Positions 42,221 through 50,444 of a stretch of DNA of 64,000 nucleotides are shown here, piece by piece (within the stretch, counting starts at the first letter, position 1; each line of letters opens with the position of its first letter). The notes beneath the pieces are model-generated. The model saw nothing but the letters and a program-made list of their open reading frames with translations, had not been told where the DNA came from and did not search any database. The translations under genes and the position numbers were made by a program. The DNA comes from Microbacterium sp. SL75 (GTDB lineage: Bacteria; Actinomycetota; Actinomycetes; Actinomycetales; Microbacteriaceae): positions 2,542,001 to 2,606,000 of the forward strand of contig NZ_CP113067.1 in assembly GCF_026625865.1 (NCBI RefSeq), written 5' to 3'.

Positions 42221-43174
42221 ATGAGCCGCATCCCCGACACCCAGATGACCCCGGAAGGTCCCGCCTACGAGGGCCGCTTGCTCGACCGAGCCGACGAGCC
42301 GGTCGTCGACCAGGGTGCGCCCTTCGACATCCGCACGCTTGTATCCCGCCGTCGTCTCCTGGGACTGTTCGCCGTCGGAGCGGGAACGGCGACCCTCGCG
42401 GCGTGCGCGCCCACCGGCACCGCGGCCACCGCGAGCCCCAGCGCGACCGCCCTGAGCGCGCCGTCCCCGAGCACCTCGACGACCGCACCGGCTGTCGCGC
42501 TGCCCGCGGGGGAGATCCCGCAAGAGACGGCGGGCCCCTACCCGGGTGACGGCTCGAACGGCGCCGACATCCTCGAAAGGTCAGGGGTCGTGCGCAGCGA
42601 CCTGCGCTCGAGCCTGGACGGCGGGGCGACCGCGGCGGGCGTGCCCATGACGCTCGACCTCACCATCCTCGACATGGCGAACGGCGACGTCCCCCTCGCC
42701 GGGGCCGCGGTGTACGTCTGGCACTGCGACGCCGAGGGAAGATACTCCATGTACTCGTCCGGCATCCAGAACGAGACCTACCTGCGGGGGGTTCAGGTCG
42801 TCGGCGCCGACGGCGTCGTCTCCTTCACCTCGATCTTCCCCGCCTGTTACGACGGGCGTTGGCCCCACATCCACTTCGAGGTGTATCCGAACGCGGACGC
42901 CATCACCGACGCCGCCAACGCCATCGCGACGTCGCAGGTGGCCCTGCCCGCCGCGACCTGCGACGTCGTCTACGCCGACGCGGCCTACACCTCCTCGGCA
43001 TCCAACCTCTCCCGCGTCTCCCTCGAGAGCGACAACGTCTTCGGCGACGACGGGGGAGTGCTCGAACTCGCCACGACGACCGGAGACAACGCCACGGGGT
43101 GGACGGTCGCCCTCACGGTTCGCGTCGACACCACGACGACGGCGGCCGCGGGGGCGATGCCCGGCGGCCGCTGA
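42221..43174 (+). CDS. Exported intradiol dioxygenase-like lipoprotein
   Basis: 317 residues. A twin-arginine-like signal (SRRRLLGLFAVGAG) ends in a lipobox LAAC, so the protein is probably a Tat-exported lipoprotein, followed by a Ser/Thr/Ala linker. The catalytic domain has all four iron(III) ligands of intradiol ring-cleavage dioxygenases: Tyr in DAEGRYSMY, Tyr in PACYDGRW and both His in PHIHFEV, with ETAGPYPGD at its start. It would open catechol rings outside the membrane. The ATG follows TTGGAGAA. Confidence 0.87.
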   Translation: MSRIPDTQMTPEGPAYEGRLLDRADEPVVDQGAPFDIRTLVSRRRLLGLFAVGAGTATLAACAPTGTAATASPSATALSAPSPSTSTTAPAVALPAGEIPQETAGPYPGDGSNGADILERSGVVRSDLRSSLDGGATAAGVPMTLDLTILDMANGDVPLAGAAVYVWHCDAEGRYSMYSSGIQNETYLRGVQVVGADGVVSFTSIFPACYDGRWPHIHFEVYPNADAITDAANAIATSQVALPAATCDVVYADAAYTSSASNLSRVSLESDNVFGDDGGVLELATTTGDNATGWTVALTVRVDTTTTAAAGAMPGGR

Positions 43175-43286
43175 CCCTGACGCGGCTGGCGCGTGAAAGT
43201 CGTGGTTGCCTCGGCGCCTCCGATCTGGTCTGCTGAGCATCAGCATGGCGAAGACGCCGCGCTCCTGTTCTGGGGGGAACACCACG

Positions 43287-43946
43287 ATGACCGTTGCGAA
43301 CGATCGAATCTCTGCGCGCCTGCGCGCCCACCGACCCCGGCACGTCGCCCTGGGGGTGACGGCGGTCGTCGTGACCGTGCTGCTCGCGGCGGGATGCTCT
43401 TCTTCCGTCTCATCCGCCGAGCCGGCGGCCACCGGCGACGCGCGACGCCTCGTGGCGTCGTCGCCCACCGAGACGCCGTCGCCGACACCCGTCGTCGCGG
43501 TGTCGGAGCAGACCGTCACGTCCGCCCTGCCCTTCGAACGGACGACGGTGGACGACGGTTCCCTGCCGTCGGGAGAGTCACGCGTGTCGACGGCGGGCGT
43601 CGATGGCGAGAAGGTCTCGGTCTACCGCGTGACGACGATCGACGGGGTCGAGTCCGAGCGCGTTCTGCTCAGCGAATCCGTCGGTCGCGCGCCGGTCGCG
43701 GAGGTCACCTCGCGAGGAACGTACGTCGCACCCCCTCCGCCCGCGCCGGTCGAAGCGGCATCCGGCGGCGAGGGCTGTGACCCGAACTACGCCGACGCGT
43801 GCGTGCCCATCGATTCCGACGTCGACTGCGCGGGTGGGAAGGGCAACGGCCCGTCCTACTTCGACGGTGTCGCCCGGGTCGTCGGTGCCGACGTCTACAA
43901 GCTCGATGGCGACGGTGACGGCTTCGCCTGCAACGGGCCGCGCTAA
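43287..43946 (+). CDS. Lipoprotein with G5 domain and excalibur-like C-terminus
   Basis: 219 residues. A basic N-terminus and hydrophobic stretch end in the lipobox LLAAGC, giving a lipoprotein. Residues ~95-145 (VSTAGVDGEKVSVYRVTTIDGVESERVLLSESVGRAP) form a G5 domain, which often binds wall carbohydrates. The C-terminus (CDPNYADACVPIDSDVDC...VYKLDGDGDGFACNGPR) is the calcium-binding excalibur-like module. A wall-attachment or structural role is inferred. GGGGGGA precedes ATG 43287. Confidence 0.83.
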   Translation: MTVANDRISARLRAHRPRHVALGVTAVVVTVLLAAGCSSSVSSAEPAATGDARRLVASSPTETPSPTPVVAVSEQTVTSALPFERTTVDDGSLPSGESRVSTAGVDGEKVSVYRVTTIDGVESERVLLSESVGRAPVAEVTSRGTYVAPPPPAPVEAASGGEGCDPNYADACVPIDSDVDCAGGKGNGPSYFDGVARVVGADVYKLDGDGDGFACNGPR

Positions 43947-43983
43947 GAACCCGCTGAGCAGAGGCCGCGGCTAGCCTCGATCC

Positions 43984-44709
43984 ATGCCGTCTCCCCGCGC
44001 CCAACTCGAAGACCTCCTCGCCCGGGGGCTCGGCGACGTCTCGCCGGCCCTGCGGGCGGTCCCGGTCGAGGGTGAGGCCCGCGCCGCGGCGGTGCTCATC
44101 CTGTTCGGGGTCCTCGACGGCATCCCGAGCTCTCGCGAGGCGGTGAACGTGCCCAGCGATCTCGACGTCCTCCTGTTGGCGCGGGCGAGCACCCTGCGCG
44201 CCCACCCCGGTCAGGTCGCCTTTCCCGGTGGTCGGGTGGATCCCGGAGATCGGGATGCCGTGGCAGCGGCGCTCCGTGAAGCCCGCGAGGAGACCGGGCT
44301 CGATCCGCACGGCGTCGAGGTGCTGGGGACGCTCGATCCGGTGCCGCTGGCGTTCTCTCGGCACGAGGTGACCCCGGTCATCGGCTGGTGGGTCCGACCG
44401 ACGCCGGTCCGCGCCGTCGACGAAGCGGAGTCCGCCGCGGTCTTCCGAGCCCCCGTGGCCGACCTGCTCGACCCCGCGCGTCGTGGGGTGACCGTCGTCC
44501 GGCGTGACGGACGGGAGTGGCGCGGGCCCGCCTTCTCACTGCAGACGGCCCGCGGCCTGCAGACGGTCTGGGGGTTCACGGCGATGCTGCTCGACGGCCT
44601 CTTCGATCTCCTCGAGTGGACGGAGCCGTGGGATCGCTCGAGAGTGATCGCGCTGCCCGAGGCGATCGCCGGCGGCGGAGGACGTTCCTCGGGCGTGCGT
44701 CGCCCGTAG
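43984..44709 (+). CDS. CoA pyrophosphatase-type NUDIX hydrolase
   Basis: 241 residues. It has both the CoA-specific motif (LLARASTLRAHPGQVAFPGG) and the NUDIX box (GGRVDPGDRDAVAAALREAREETGL), with D for the first Glu as is common in NudL. It hydrolyses CoA or its oxidised forms to phosphopantetheine and 3',5'-ADP. TAGCCT lies six bases before the ATG, so it is likely leaderless. Confidence 0.92.
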   Translation: MPSPRAQLEDLLARGLGDVSPALRAVPVEGEARAAAVLILFGVLDGIPSSREAVNVPSDLDVLLLARASTLRAHPGQVAFPGGRVDPGDRDAVAAALREAREETGLDPHGVEVLGTLDPVPLAFSRHEVTPVIGWWVRPTPVRAVDEAESAAVFRAPVADLLDPARRGVTVVRRDGREWRGPAFSLQTARGLQTVWGFTAMLLDGLFDLLEWTEPWDRSRVIALPEAIAGGGGRSSGVRRP

Positions 44710-44772
44710 CCCTTCCGGTGTACTTCGTCATCCGCGGCGTGGCGAAGGACGCGGGTCGCTAGCGTGGAACCC

Positions 44773-46452
44773 GTGACTGCGCCTATCGACCCCACCACCA
44801 CCTCCGCCTGGTCCCGCCTCAGCGCCCTGCGCGAGGGCTTCACCCCCGATCTGCGCGGCTGGTTCGCCTCCGACGCCGACCGCACTCGCGACCTCACCCG
44901 CACGGTCGGCGATCTCCACGTCGACCTGTCGAAGAACCTCGTCACCCCGGAGATCCTCGACGCCCTCGTCGCGCTCGCCGACGAGACCGGTGTGCGCGGG
45001 CGTTTCGCCGACATGCTCCGCGGCGCGCACCTCAACACCAGCGAGGACCGCGCCGTGCTGCACACCGCTCTGCGTCGTCCCGCCGGCGCCGAGCCCGCCC
45101 TCGTGGTCGACGGCCAGCAGATCGACCACGACGTGCACGAGGTCCTCGACCGCCTGAGCTCTTTCGCCGACCGCGTGCGCTCGGGCGAATGGCGCGGGGT
45201 CACCGGTAAGAAGGTGACGACCGTGGTCAACATCGGCATCGGTGGCAGCGACCTCGGACCGGTCATGGTCTACGAGGCTCTCCTTCCCTACGCCGACGCC
45301 GGTATCCACGCGCGGTTCGTGTCGAACATCGACCCCACCGACATCGCGCAGAAGACCGCAGACCTCGACCCCGAGACGACACTCTTCGTCGTCGCGTCGA
45401 AGACGTTCACCACCCTCGAGACCCTCACCAACGCCCGCCTCGCGCGCGACTGGCTCTGGGCACAGCTCGCCGAGAAGGGCGCGATCGACGATTCGGATGC
45501 CGCGCGCACCGACGCCGTGGCCCACCATTTCGTCGCGGTCTCCACCGCCCTCGACAAGGTCTCGGCGTTCGGCATCGACACCGCCAACGCCTTCGGGTTC
45601 TGGGACTGGGTGGGGGGACGTTACTCCGTGGATTCCGCGATCGGGCTGTCGCTCGCGGTCGCCCTCGGTCCCGACGTCTTCCGCGAGTTGCTCGCCGGTT
45701 TCCACACGGTCGACGAGCACGTGGCATCCACCCCGATCGAGCAGAACGTGCCCGTCCTCATGGGGCTCCTGAACGTCTGGTACACGAACTTCCTGGGCGC
45801 GCAGTCGCATGCGGTGCTGCCCTACGCGCAGCAGCTGCACCGCTTCGCGGCGTACCTGCAGCAGCTCACGATGGAGTCCAACGGCAAGTCCGTCCGGTGG
45901 GATGGCACGCCCGTCACCACGGACACCGGCGAGGTGTTCTGGGGCGAGCCCGGCACGAACGGCCAGCACGCCTTCTACCAGCTCATCCACCAGGGCACGC
46001 GGCTCATCCCCGCGGATTTCATCGCCTTCGTGAACCCGGCCTACCCCCGTGCCGATGACGGTCGCGACGTGCACGGTCTCTTCCTGGCGAATTTCCTCGC
46101 GCAGACCAAGGCGCTGGCCTTCGGCAAGACCGCCGAAGAGGTGGAGGCAGAGGGAACCCGGGGAGCACTCGTCGCAGCCCGCACGTTCCCGGGCAACCGC
46201 CCGACGACCTCGATCTTCGCTCCTTCCCTCACCCCCTCCGTGCTCGGACAACTGATCGCGCTCTACGAGCACATCACCTTCACGCAGGGCACGATCTGGG
46301 GCATCAACTCCTTCGACCAGTGGGGTGTCGAACTCGGCAAGCAGCTCGCCCTTCAGATCGCCCCCGCGATCGAGGGCGACGACGAGGCCCTGGCCGCGCA
46401 GGACTCCTCGACCCGAGCGCTCCTCGACTACTACCGGGCTCACCGCGGCTAG
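44773..46452 (+). CDS. pgi: Glucose-6-phosphate isomerase
   Basis: 559 residues of the long PGI form: [51 protein letters not shown] and [11 protein letters not shown] (catalytic Lys region). It interconverts glucose-6-phosphate and fructose-6-phosphate. TAGCGT lies seven bases before the GTG at 44773, and the GTG at 44764 falls inside that hexamer, so 44773 is the start. A hairpin terminator follows. Confidence 0.96.
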   Translation: MTAPIDPTTTSAWSRLSALREGFTPDLRGWFASDADRTRDLTRTVGDLHVDLSKNLVTPEILDALVALADETGVRGRFADMLRGAHLNTSEDRAVLHTALRRPAGAEPALVVDGQQIDHDVHEVLDRLSSFADRVRSGEWRGVTGKKVTTVVNIGIGGSDLGPVMVYEALLPYADAGIHARFVSNIDPTDIAQKTADLDPETTLFVVASKTFTTLETLTNARLARDWLWAQLAEKGAIDDSDAARTDAVAHHFVAVSTALDKVSAFGIDTANAFGFWDWVGGRYSVDSAIGLSLAVALGPDVFRELLAGFHTVDEHVASTPIEQNVPVLMGLLNVWYTNFLGAQSHAVLPYAQQLHRFAAYLQQLTMESNGKSVRWDGTPVTTDTGEVFWGEPGTNGQHAFYQLIHQGTRLIPADFIAFVNPAYPRADDGRDVHGLFLANFLAQTKALAFGKTAEEVEAEGTRGALVAARTFPGNRPTTSIFAPSLTPSVLGQLIALYEHITFTQGTIWGINSFDQWGVELGKQLALQIAPAIEGDDEALAAQDSSTRALLDYYRAHRG

Positions 46453-46488
46453 TCCGCAAAACGCTCTGCGTGGGCGAGAGCCTTCGCA

Positions 46489-46534
46489 AAGAGGCCGATT
46501 CGGCGAGAAGTTTTCCTCGTCGGGTCGGCCTCTT
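46489..46534 (+). terminator. pgi terminator hairpin
   Basis: AAGAGGCCGA (46489-46498) pairs with TCGGCCTCTT (46525-46534), with CGGCGAG/CTCGTCG extending the stem inside. It starts 36 bases after the stop. Confidence 0.65.
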
Positions 46535-46762
46535 GTCGACCCGGGCGCGACGCTCCGTCGATGTTGCGGCGTCGTAGCGCGCGTGTTTTCCTCGAATCAC
46601 CTAGTGAGAGGGGCAATTCTGCTGCTTTCCGACTCGCGCGGATGTCGCGTGGAATCGCGGTCGAAGGCGACGTGTCCCACCGTGACCCGGCCCCTACGCT
46701 CTCACCGGTCTTCCAGGTAACGAAAAGATAACGTCCAGAACTAGCACCCACACTCGGGGCCC
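46535..46762. other. Intergenic region upstream of the first transglycosylase-like gene
   Basis: About 230 bases with no gene. It contains CACCTAGTGAG near 46600 and the TAAC direct repeat near 46717. I see no riboswitch; in particular the c-di-AMP (ydaO) motif that precedes wall hydrolases in some actinobacteria is not recognisable. Confidence 0.6.
46717..46732 (+). promoter_or_regulatory. MtrA-like box (GTAAC-N6-ATAAC)
   Basis: GTAACGAAAAGATAAC: two TAAC half sites one helical turn apart, 30 bases before the secreted wall-protein gene. Direct TAAC repeats are the binding sites described for MtrA in Corynebacterium and Streptomyces, where cell-wall hydrolase genes are targets. Confidence 0.5.
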
Positions 46763-47737
46763 GTGCCGACCCGACGGCGCGACAGCGTGCTCGATCCCGA
46801 CGAGCGCGCCCTCGACGAAAGATCTCCCTTGCTGCGTTCCGATATAAAGCTCACCCACGTCAACCGCGCCCGGCGCACCCTCGTCACGGCGGCGACCTGT
46901 GCCGGTCTCGCCTTCGGCGTGGTCGCCACGACCGGTCTCGCGATGGCCGCGCCCCTGTCGCTTCCCGACGCGTCGGCGTCCTCGTTCTCCGCTCCCAGCA
47001 CGTCCGTGCCCGTCTCGACGGCGCCCACCCTGGACGCCGTCAGCACCGGGGCGAGCGCCGCCCTCGACGGAGCGCAGACGGCGCTCTCGAGCGCGAGCAC
47101 CGTGCAGTCCGACGTCGCCGCGACCGGTCTCCCGCTCTCGATCGGCGACGCGTCCATCGACACGAGCGCGCTGCAGGATGCCGTGGACCGCCTCAACTCG
47201 CGAGATCTGCTCCCCGTGCTGCTCGTGCCCGCGTTGAGTCAGAACGCCCAGGCCGAGACGGAGCGCGTCAACGCTCGCGTGGCGGAGGTCAGTGGGAGCC
47301 TCGACCAGGCCAAGGCCGACAAGGCCGCCGCCGACGCCGCCGCCGAGGCTCAGCGCCAGGCCGAGGCCGCCGCTGCCGCAGAAGCTCAGCGTCAGGCCGA
47401 CGCCGCGGCCGCGCTGGCACGCGTCAACACCACCGAGGGTGCGAAGGCGTACGCGGCCCAACTCGCCTCCGAGAAGTACGGGTGGGGGAGCGATCAGTTC
47501 TCCTGCCTGTCGTCGCTGTGGACCAAGGAGTCCGGCTGGAACTACCAGGCCTACAACAACGACGGCGGCGCTACGGGCATCCCGCAGGCGCTCCCCGGCA
47601 GCAAGATGGCGACGTTCGGTGCCGACTGGAAGACCAACGCCGCCACCCAGATCGCCTGGGGTCTCGATTACATCTCGCGCGGTTACGGCACGCCGTGCAG
47701 CGCCTGGGGTCACTCGCAGGCGATGAACTGGTACTGA
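46763..47737 (+). CDS. Secreted transglycosylase-like protein, paralogue A
   Basis: 324 residues: a signal segment (~36-62, LVTAATCAGLAFGVVATTGLAMA), an Ala/Ser-rich helical middle with a coiled coil (AEAQRQAEAAAAAEAQRQADAAA), and a C-terminal ~90-residue domain (KYGWGSDQFSCLSSLWTKESGWNYQAYN...GIPQALPGSKM...YGTPCSAWGHSQAMNWY). That domain is the lysozyme-like/aggregation-promoting-factor C-terminus, with the catalytic-type Glu in KESGW and two cysteines that can pair. It should act on peptidoglycan. Start is GTG 46763; a paralogue lies at 53458-54456. Confidence 0.85.
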   Translation: MPTRRRDSVLDPDERALDERSPLLRSDIKLTHVNRARRTLVTAATCAGLAFGVVATTGLAMAAPLSLPDASASSFSAPSTSVPVSTAPTLDAVSTGASAALDGAQTALSSASTVQSDVAATGLPLSIGDASIDTSALQDAVDRLNSRDLLPVLLVPALSQNAQAETERVNARVAEVSGSLDQAKADKAAADAAAEAQRQAEAAAAAEAQRQADAAAALARVNTTEGAKAYAAQLASEKYGWGSDQFSCLSSLWTKESGWNYQAYNNDGGATGIPQALPGSKMATFGADWKTNAATQIAWGLDYISRGYGTPCSAWGHSQAMNWY

Positions 47738-47770
47738 GAACCCCCTCGAAGACGACCCCCGATCGCGCTC

Positions 47771-47794
47771 AGCGATATATCGTTATATATCGCT
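47771..47794. promoter_or_regulatory. PadR operator
   Basis: Perfect 10-base arms AGCGATATAT and ATATATCGCT with a CGTT spacer, 34 bases before the PadR gene. The AT-rich arms stand out in this GC-rich sequence and overlap the likely -10, so autorepression is expected. Confidence 0.8.
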
Positions 47795-47827
47795 GGCCCA
47801 GATCGGGTCCGCGCGAAGGAGGTCGTC

Positions 47828-48406
47828 ATGAGTGGTTCATTCCTGGGAGACGCGTTCGGCGGACGCGGTGGCAACAACACCCCCGGCTGGCCGATGTCCA
47901 ACATCCTCGAGGGTCTCGAGCAGTTGCGCACGCAGTTCGAGCAGAAGACCAGTTCCACGCCCCGCATGAACAAGGGCGACGTGCGCTCGGCGGTTCTGTC
48001 GCTGCTGCTCGAGCAGCCCATGCACGGGTACCAGATCATCCGCGAGATCGAGGATCGCAGCGGTGGGTCCTGGAAGCCGAGCCCGGGCTCGGTCTACCCC
48101 ACGCTGCAGTTGCTGACCGACGAGGGTCTCGTGGAGGCCGAGGAATCAAGCGGCCGCAAGACCTATTCGCTCACCGCCGAAGGCCGTGCCGCCGCCGGCG
48201 ACGAGACCACCGAGCGCACCGCCCCGTGGGAGTCGGCCGGTTCGCGTGACGGCGGGCGCATGACGGCGCTCCCCAAGGCGGGCGTCGAGCTGGCCCAGGC
48301 CGCGGCCCAGGTCGCACGCACGGGCGACAAAGAGCAGGTGGCGCAAGCCGTCGAGATCCTCGACGAGGCCCGCCGTAAGCTCTACTCCATCCTCGCCCAG
48401 GGTTGA
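47828..48406 (+). CDS. PadR-family transcriptional regulator
   Basis: 192 residues: an N-terminal Gly/Asn-rich tail (~45 residues), the winged helix (MNKGDVRSAVLSLLLEQPMHGYQIIREIEDRSGGSWKPSPGSVYPTLQLLTDEGLVEAEESSGRKTYSLTAEG) and a C-terminal dimerisation helix. GAAGGAGG precedes the ATG. It sits directly upstream of the aarF-like gene, 52 bases apart, so the two are probably cotranscribed from the operator-bearing promoter. Confidence 0.93.
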   Translation: MSGSFLGDAFGGRGGNNTPGWPMSNILEGLEQLRTQFEQKTSSTPRMNKGDVRSAVLSLLLEQPMHGYQIIREIEDRSGGSWKPSPGSVYPTLQLLTDEGLVEAEESSGRKTYSLTAEGRAAAGDETTERTAPWESAGSRDGGRMTALPKAGVELAQAAAQVARTGDKEQVAQAVEILDEARRKLYSILAQG

Positions 48407-48458
48407 GGTCACGCCCGCTCGACGGGGGCTCCACGCCCGTCGGCATCCAGGAGAACCG

Positions 48459-50156
48459 ATGACCGACGACGCCCTCATGAAAGCCCGCTACCGGCGGATC
48501 ACCCGTTTCGCGGCGCGCTATCTGGTGCAGGCATGGTGGTTCGAGCTCTTTCTGCCGCGGTTCGGTCTCGGGTGGATCTCCGCCCGGGGCCGCACCCGGC
48601 GGCTCGAACGCATCGCTCAGCGCTTTCACGTGCTGGCGGTCGACCTGGGCGGTCTGATGATCAAGGTCGGCCAGTTCATGTCGTCGCGCCTCGACGTCCT
48701 GCCGCCCTCCATCACGAAGCAGCTGGAGGGCCTTCAAGACGAAGTGCCCGCGGTCCCGTTCGCGCAGATGCGCGCCCGCGCAGAACAAGAGCTCGGCATG
48801 CCTTTGGAGCGCGCCTTCGCGAGCGTCGACGAACGGCCTCTCGCCGCAGCCTCGCTGGGCCAGGCGCACCGCGCCGTGCTGACGGAGGATCTCGCCGCCG
48901 AGACCGGCCTGAGCGCCGTGGTCCTGAAGATCCAGCGCCCCGGCATCGACCGCATCGTCGATGTCGACCTGCGCGCCCTGCGCAAGGTCGGCGTGTGGCT
49001 CAGCAAGGTCGCCCTGGTGCGCGACCGTGTCGACATGCCCTCGCTCGTCGAGGAGTTCGCCGTCACGAGCCTCGAAGAGATCGACTACCTCCACGAGGCC
49101 GCGAACTCCGAGCGCTTCGCCGCCGACTTCGGAGGAGAGGGCGGTGTCGCCGTCCCCGAGGTCGTGTGGGAGCGCACGACCCGCCGCGTCCTGACCCTGC
49201 AGGACGTCACGGCGATCAAGATCAACGACGCCGATGCACTGCGCGCCGCGGGCATCGATCCGGCCGAGGTGGCCGCACGTTTCGCGCAGGTCATGTTCGA
49301 CCAGCTCTTCGACGACGGCTTCTTCCACGCCGACCCGCATCCCGGCAACGTCTTCGTCACCCCCCTTCCCGGGACGACGGATGCCGGCACCCCGGCTTGG
49401 CGGTTCACGTTCATCGACTTCGGCATGATGGGAGAAGTCCCGCCGAGCCTGCGCCGTGGGCTGCGCCGAGTGCTCATCGCGGCCGCCTCCCGTGACGGCA
49501 AGGGCCTGGTGGACGGCATCCGCGATGTGGGCGTCCTGCTGCCCTCGGCCGACACGATCCAACTCGAGCGGGCGATGACGCAGCTCTTCTCGCGCTTCGG
49601 TGGCATGGGCTTCGCCGAACTGCAAGAGGTCGATCCGCGCGAGTTCCGCTCTTTCGCGATCGAGTTCGGCGACGTCGTGCGGTCGCTGCCGTTCCAGTTG
49701 CCCGAGAACTTCCTGCTGATCGTGCGCGCGATGTCGCTCACGAGCGGCATGTGCAGCGCCCTCGATCCGGCCTTCAACATCTGGGATGCCGTCGAGCCCT
49801 ACGCCCAGCGCCTCATCCGCGAAGAGAGCGGCAACACCGCGCAGGCGTTCGTCCGCGAGGTCGGAGCGGTCGCTGCGGTGACCGCGCGCCTCCCGCGTCG
49901 CGCCGATAACCTCATCTCGCGGTTCGAAGACGGATCGGTCTCGGTGCAGACTCCGCGCATCGAACGGCGCATGCGCGATCTCGAGCGCATGGTGCGCCGA
50001 GTGGTGTCGTCGGTGCTGTTCACGGGCCTGCTCATCGGCGGGGTGCTGCTGCAGTCCGAGCAGGCGGTGCTGGGGACGATTCTCATGGTCGTGTCGATCG
50101 CGCCGCTCTCGCACGCCCTGCTGGCCGGGTGGGTCGCTCGACGCAACGGCGCCTGA
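48459..50156 (+). CDS. ABC1/AarF/UbiB-family atypical kinase
   Basis: 565 residues. The ABC1 motif MIKVGQFMSSRLDVLPPSITKQLEGLQDEVP (KxGQ), the Ala-rich loop AAASLGQAHRA, VLKIQRPGI (ATP Lys), EIDYLHEAANSERFAADF, the catalytic FFHADPHPGNVF and the metal site FIDFGMMG are all intact. Two C-terminal hydrophobic helices anchor it to the membrane. In other bacteria UbiB supports quinone synthesis; here menaquinone would be the likely link. It follows the PadR gene. Confidence 0.93.
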   Translation: MTDDALMKARYRRITRFAARYLVQAWWFELFLPRFGLGWISARGRTRRLERIAQRFHVLAVDLGGLMIKVGQFMSSRLDVLPPSITKQLEGLQDEVPAVPFAQMRARAEQELGMPLERAFASVDERPLAAASLGQAHRAVLTEDLAAETGLSAVVLKIQRPGIDRIVDVDLRALRKVGVWLSKVALVRDRVDMPSLVEEFAVTSLEEIDYLHEAANSERFAADFGGEGGVAVPEVVWERTTRRVLTLQDVTAIKINDADALRAAGIDPAEVAARFAQVMFDQLFDDGFFHADPHPGNVFVTPLPGTTDAGTPAWRFTFIDFGMMGEVPPSLRRGLRRVLIAAASRDGKGLVDGIRDVGVLLPSADTIQLERAMTQLFSRFGGMGFAELQEVDPREFRSFAIEFGDVVRSLPFQLPENFLLIVRAMSLTSGMCSALDPAFNIWDAVEPYAQRLIREESGNTAQAFVREVGAVAAVTARLPRRADNLISRFEDGSVSVQTPRIERRMRDLERMVRRVVSSVLFTGLLIGGVLLQSEQAVLGTILMVVSIAPLSHALLAGWVARRNGA

Positions 50157-50198
50157 CGGGGTCGGAGCCGAGCGGGACGGCGAAGGATGCCGCCCGGC

Positions 50199-50379
50199 TC
50201 AGCGCCCGGCGAACATGCTCAGAAGCGTGACGACGCCGAAGAACACCGGGATGCCGGAGACCGCCGTTCCGACCATGAACGACGAGACCACGCGCACGTT
50301 CGCCCACCACCCGTGGCGGGGTGGTCGGCAGCTCCCGCCGCACGTCGTCGTCGGCAGCGTCGAGCCACCGAAGGTCCAC
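50199..50379 (-). pseudogene. Small membrane protein gene with a frameshift
   Basis: A GTG at 50379, preceded by GGAGAGGA with 6-base spacing, opens VDLRWLDAADDDVRRELPTTP. In this frame the protein then turns Arg-rich. In the next frame the sequence continues naturally as HGWWANVRVVSSFMVGTAVSGIPVFFGVVTLLSMFAGR and stops at 50199. Removing one C near 50310-50325 would join them into a ~60-residue protein with one membrane helix. It may be a broken gene or a sequencing error in a C/G-rich run. The family is unknown to me. Confidence 0.5.
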
Positions 50380-50444
50380 GGGTCGTCCTCTCCGGCGGGT
50401 GTCGGTCCGCCCGCCCGCCGGGGGCCCCTCCCTAGACTGGCGCG

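Noticed and set aside
46453-46762. A ydaO (c-di-AMP) riboswitch before the secreted wall gene
   Set aside because: The conserved ydaO core and its GGGUGAAUCC-type block are not recognisable here or before the paralogue at 54456.
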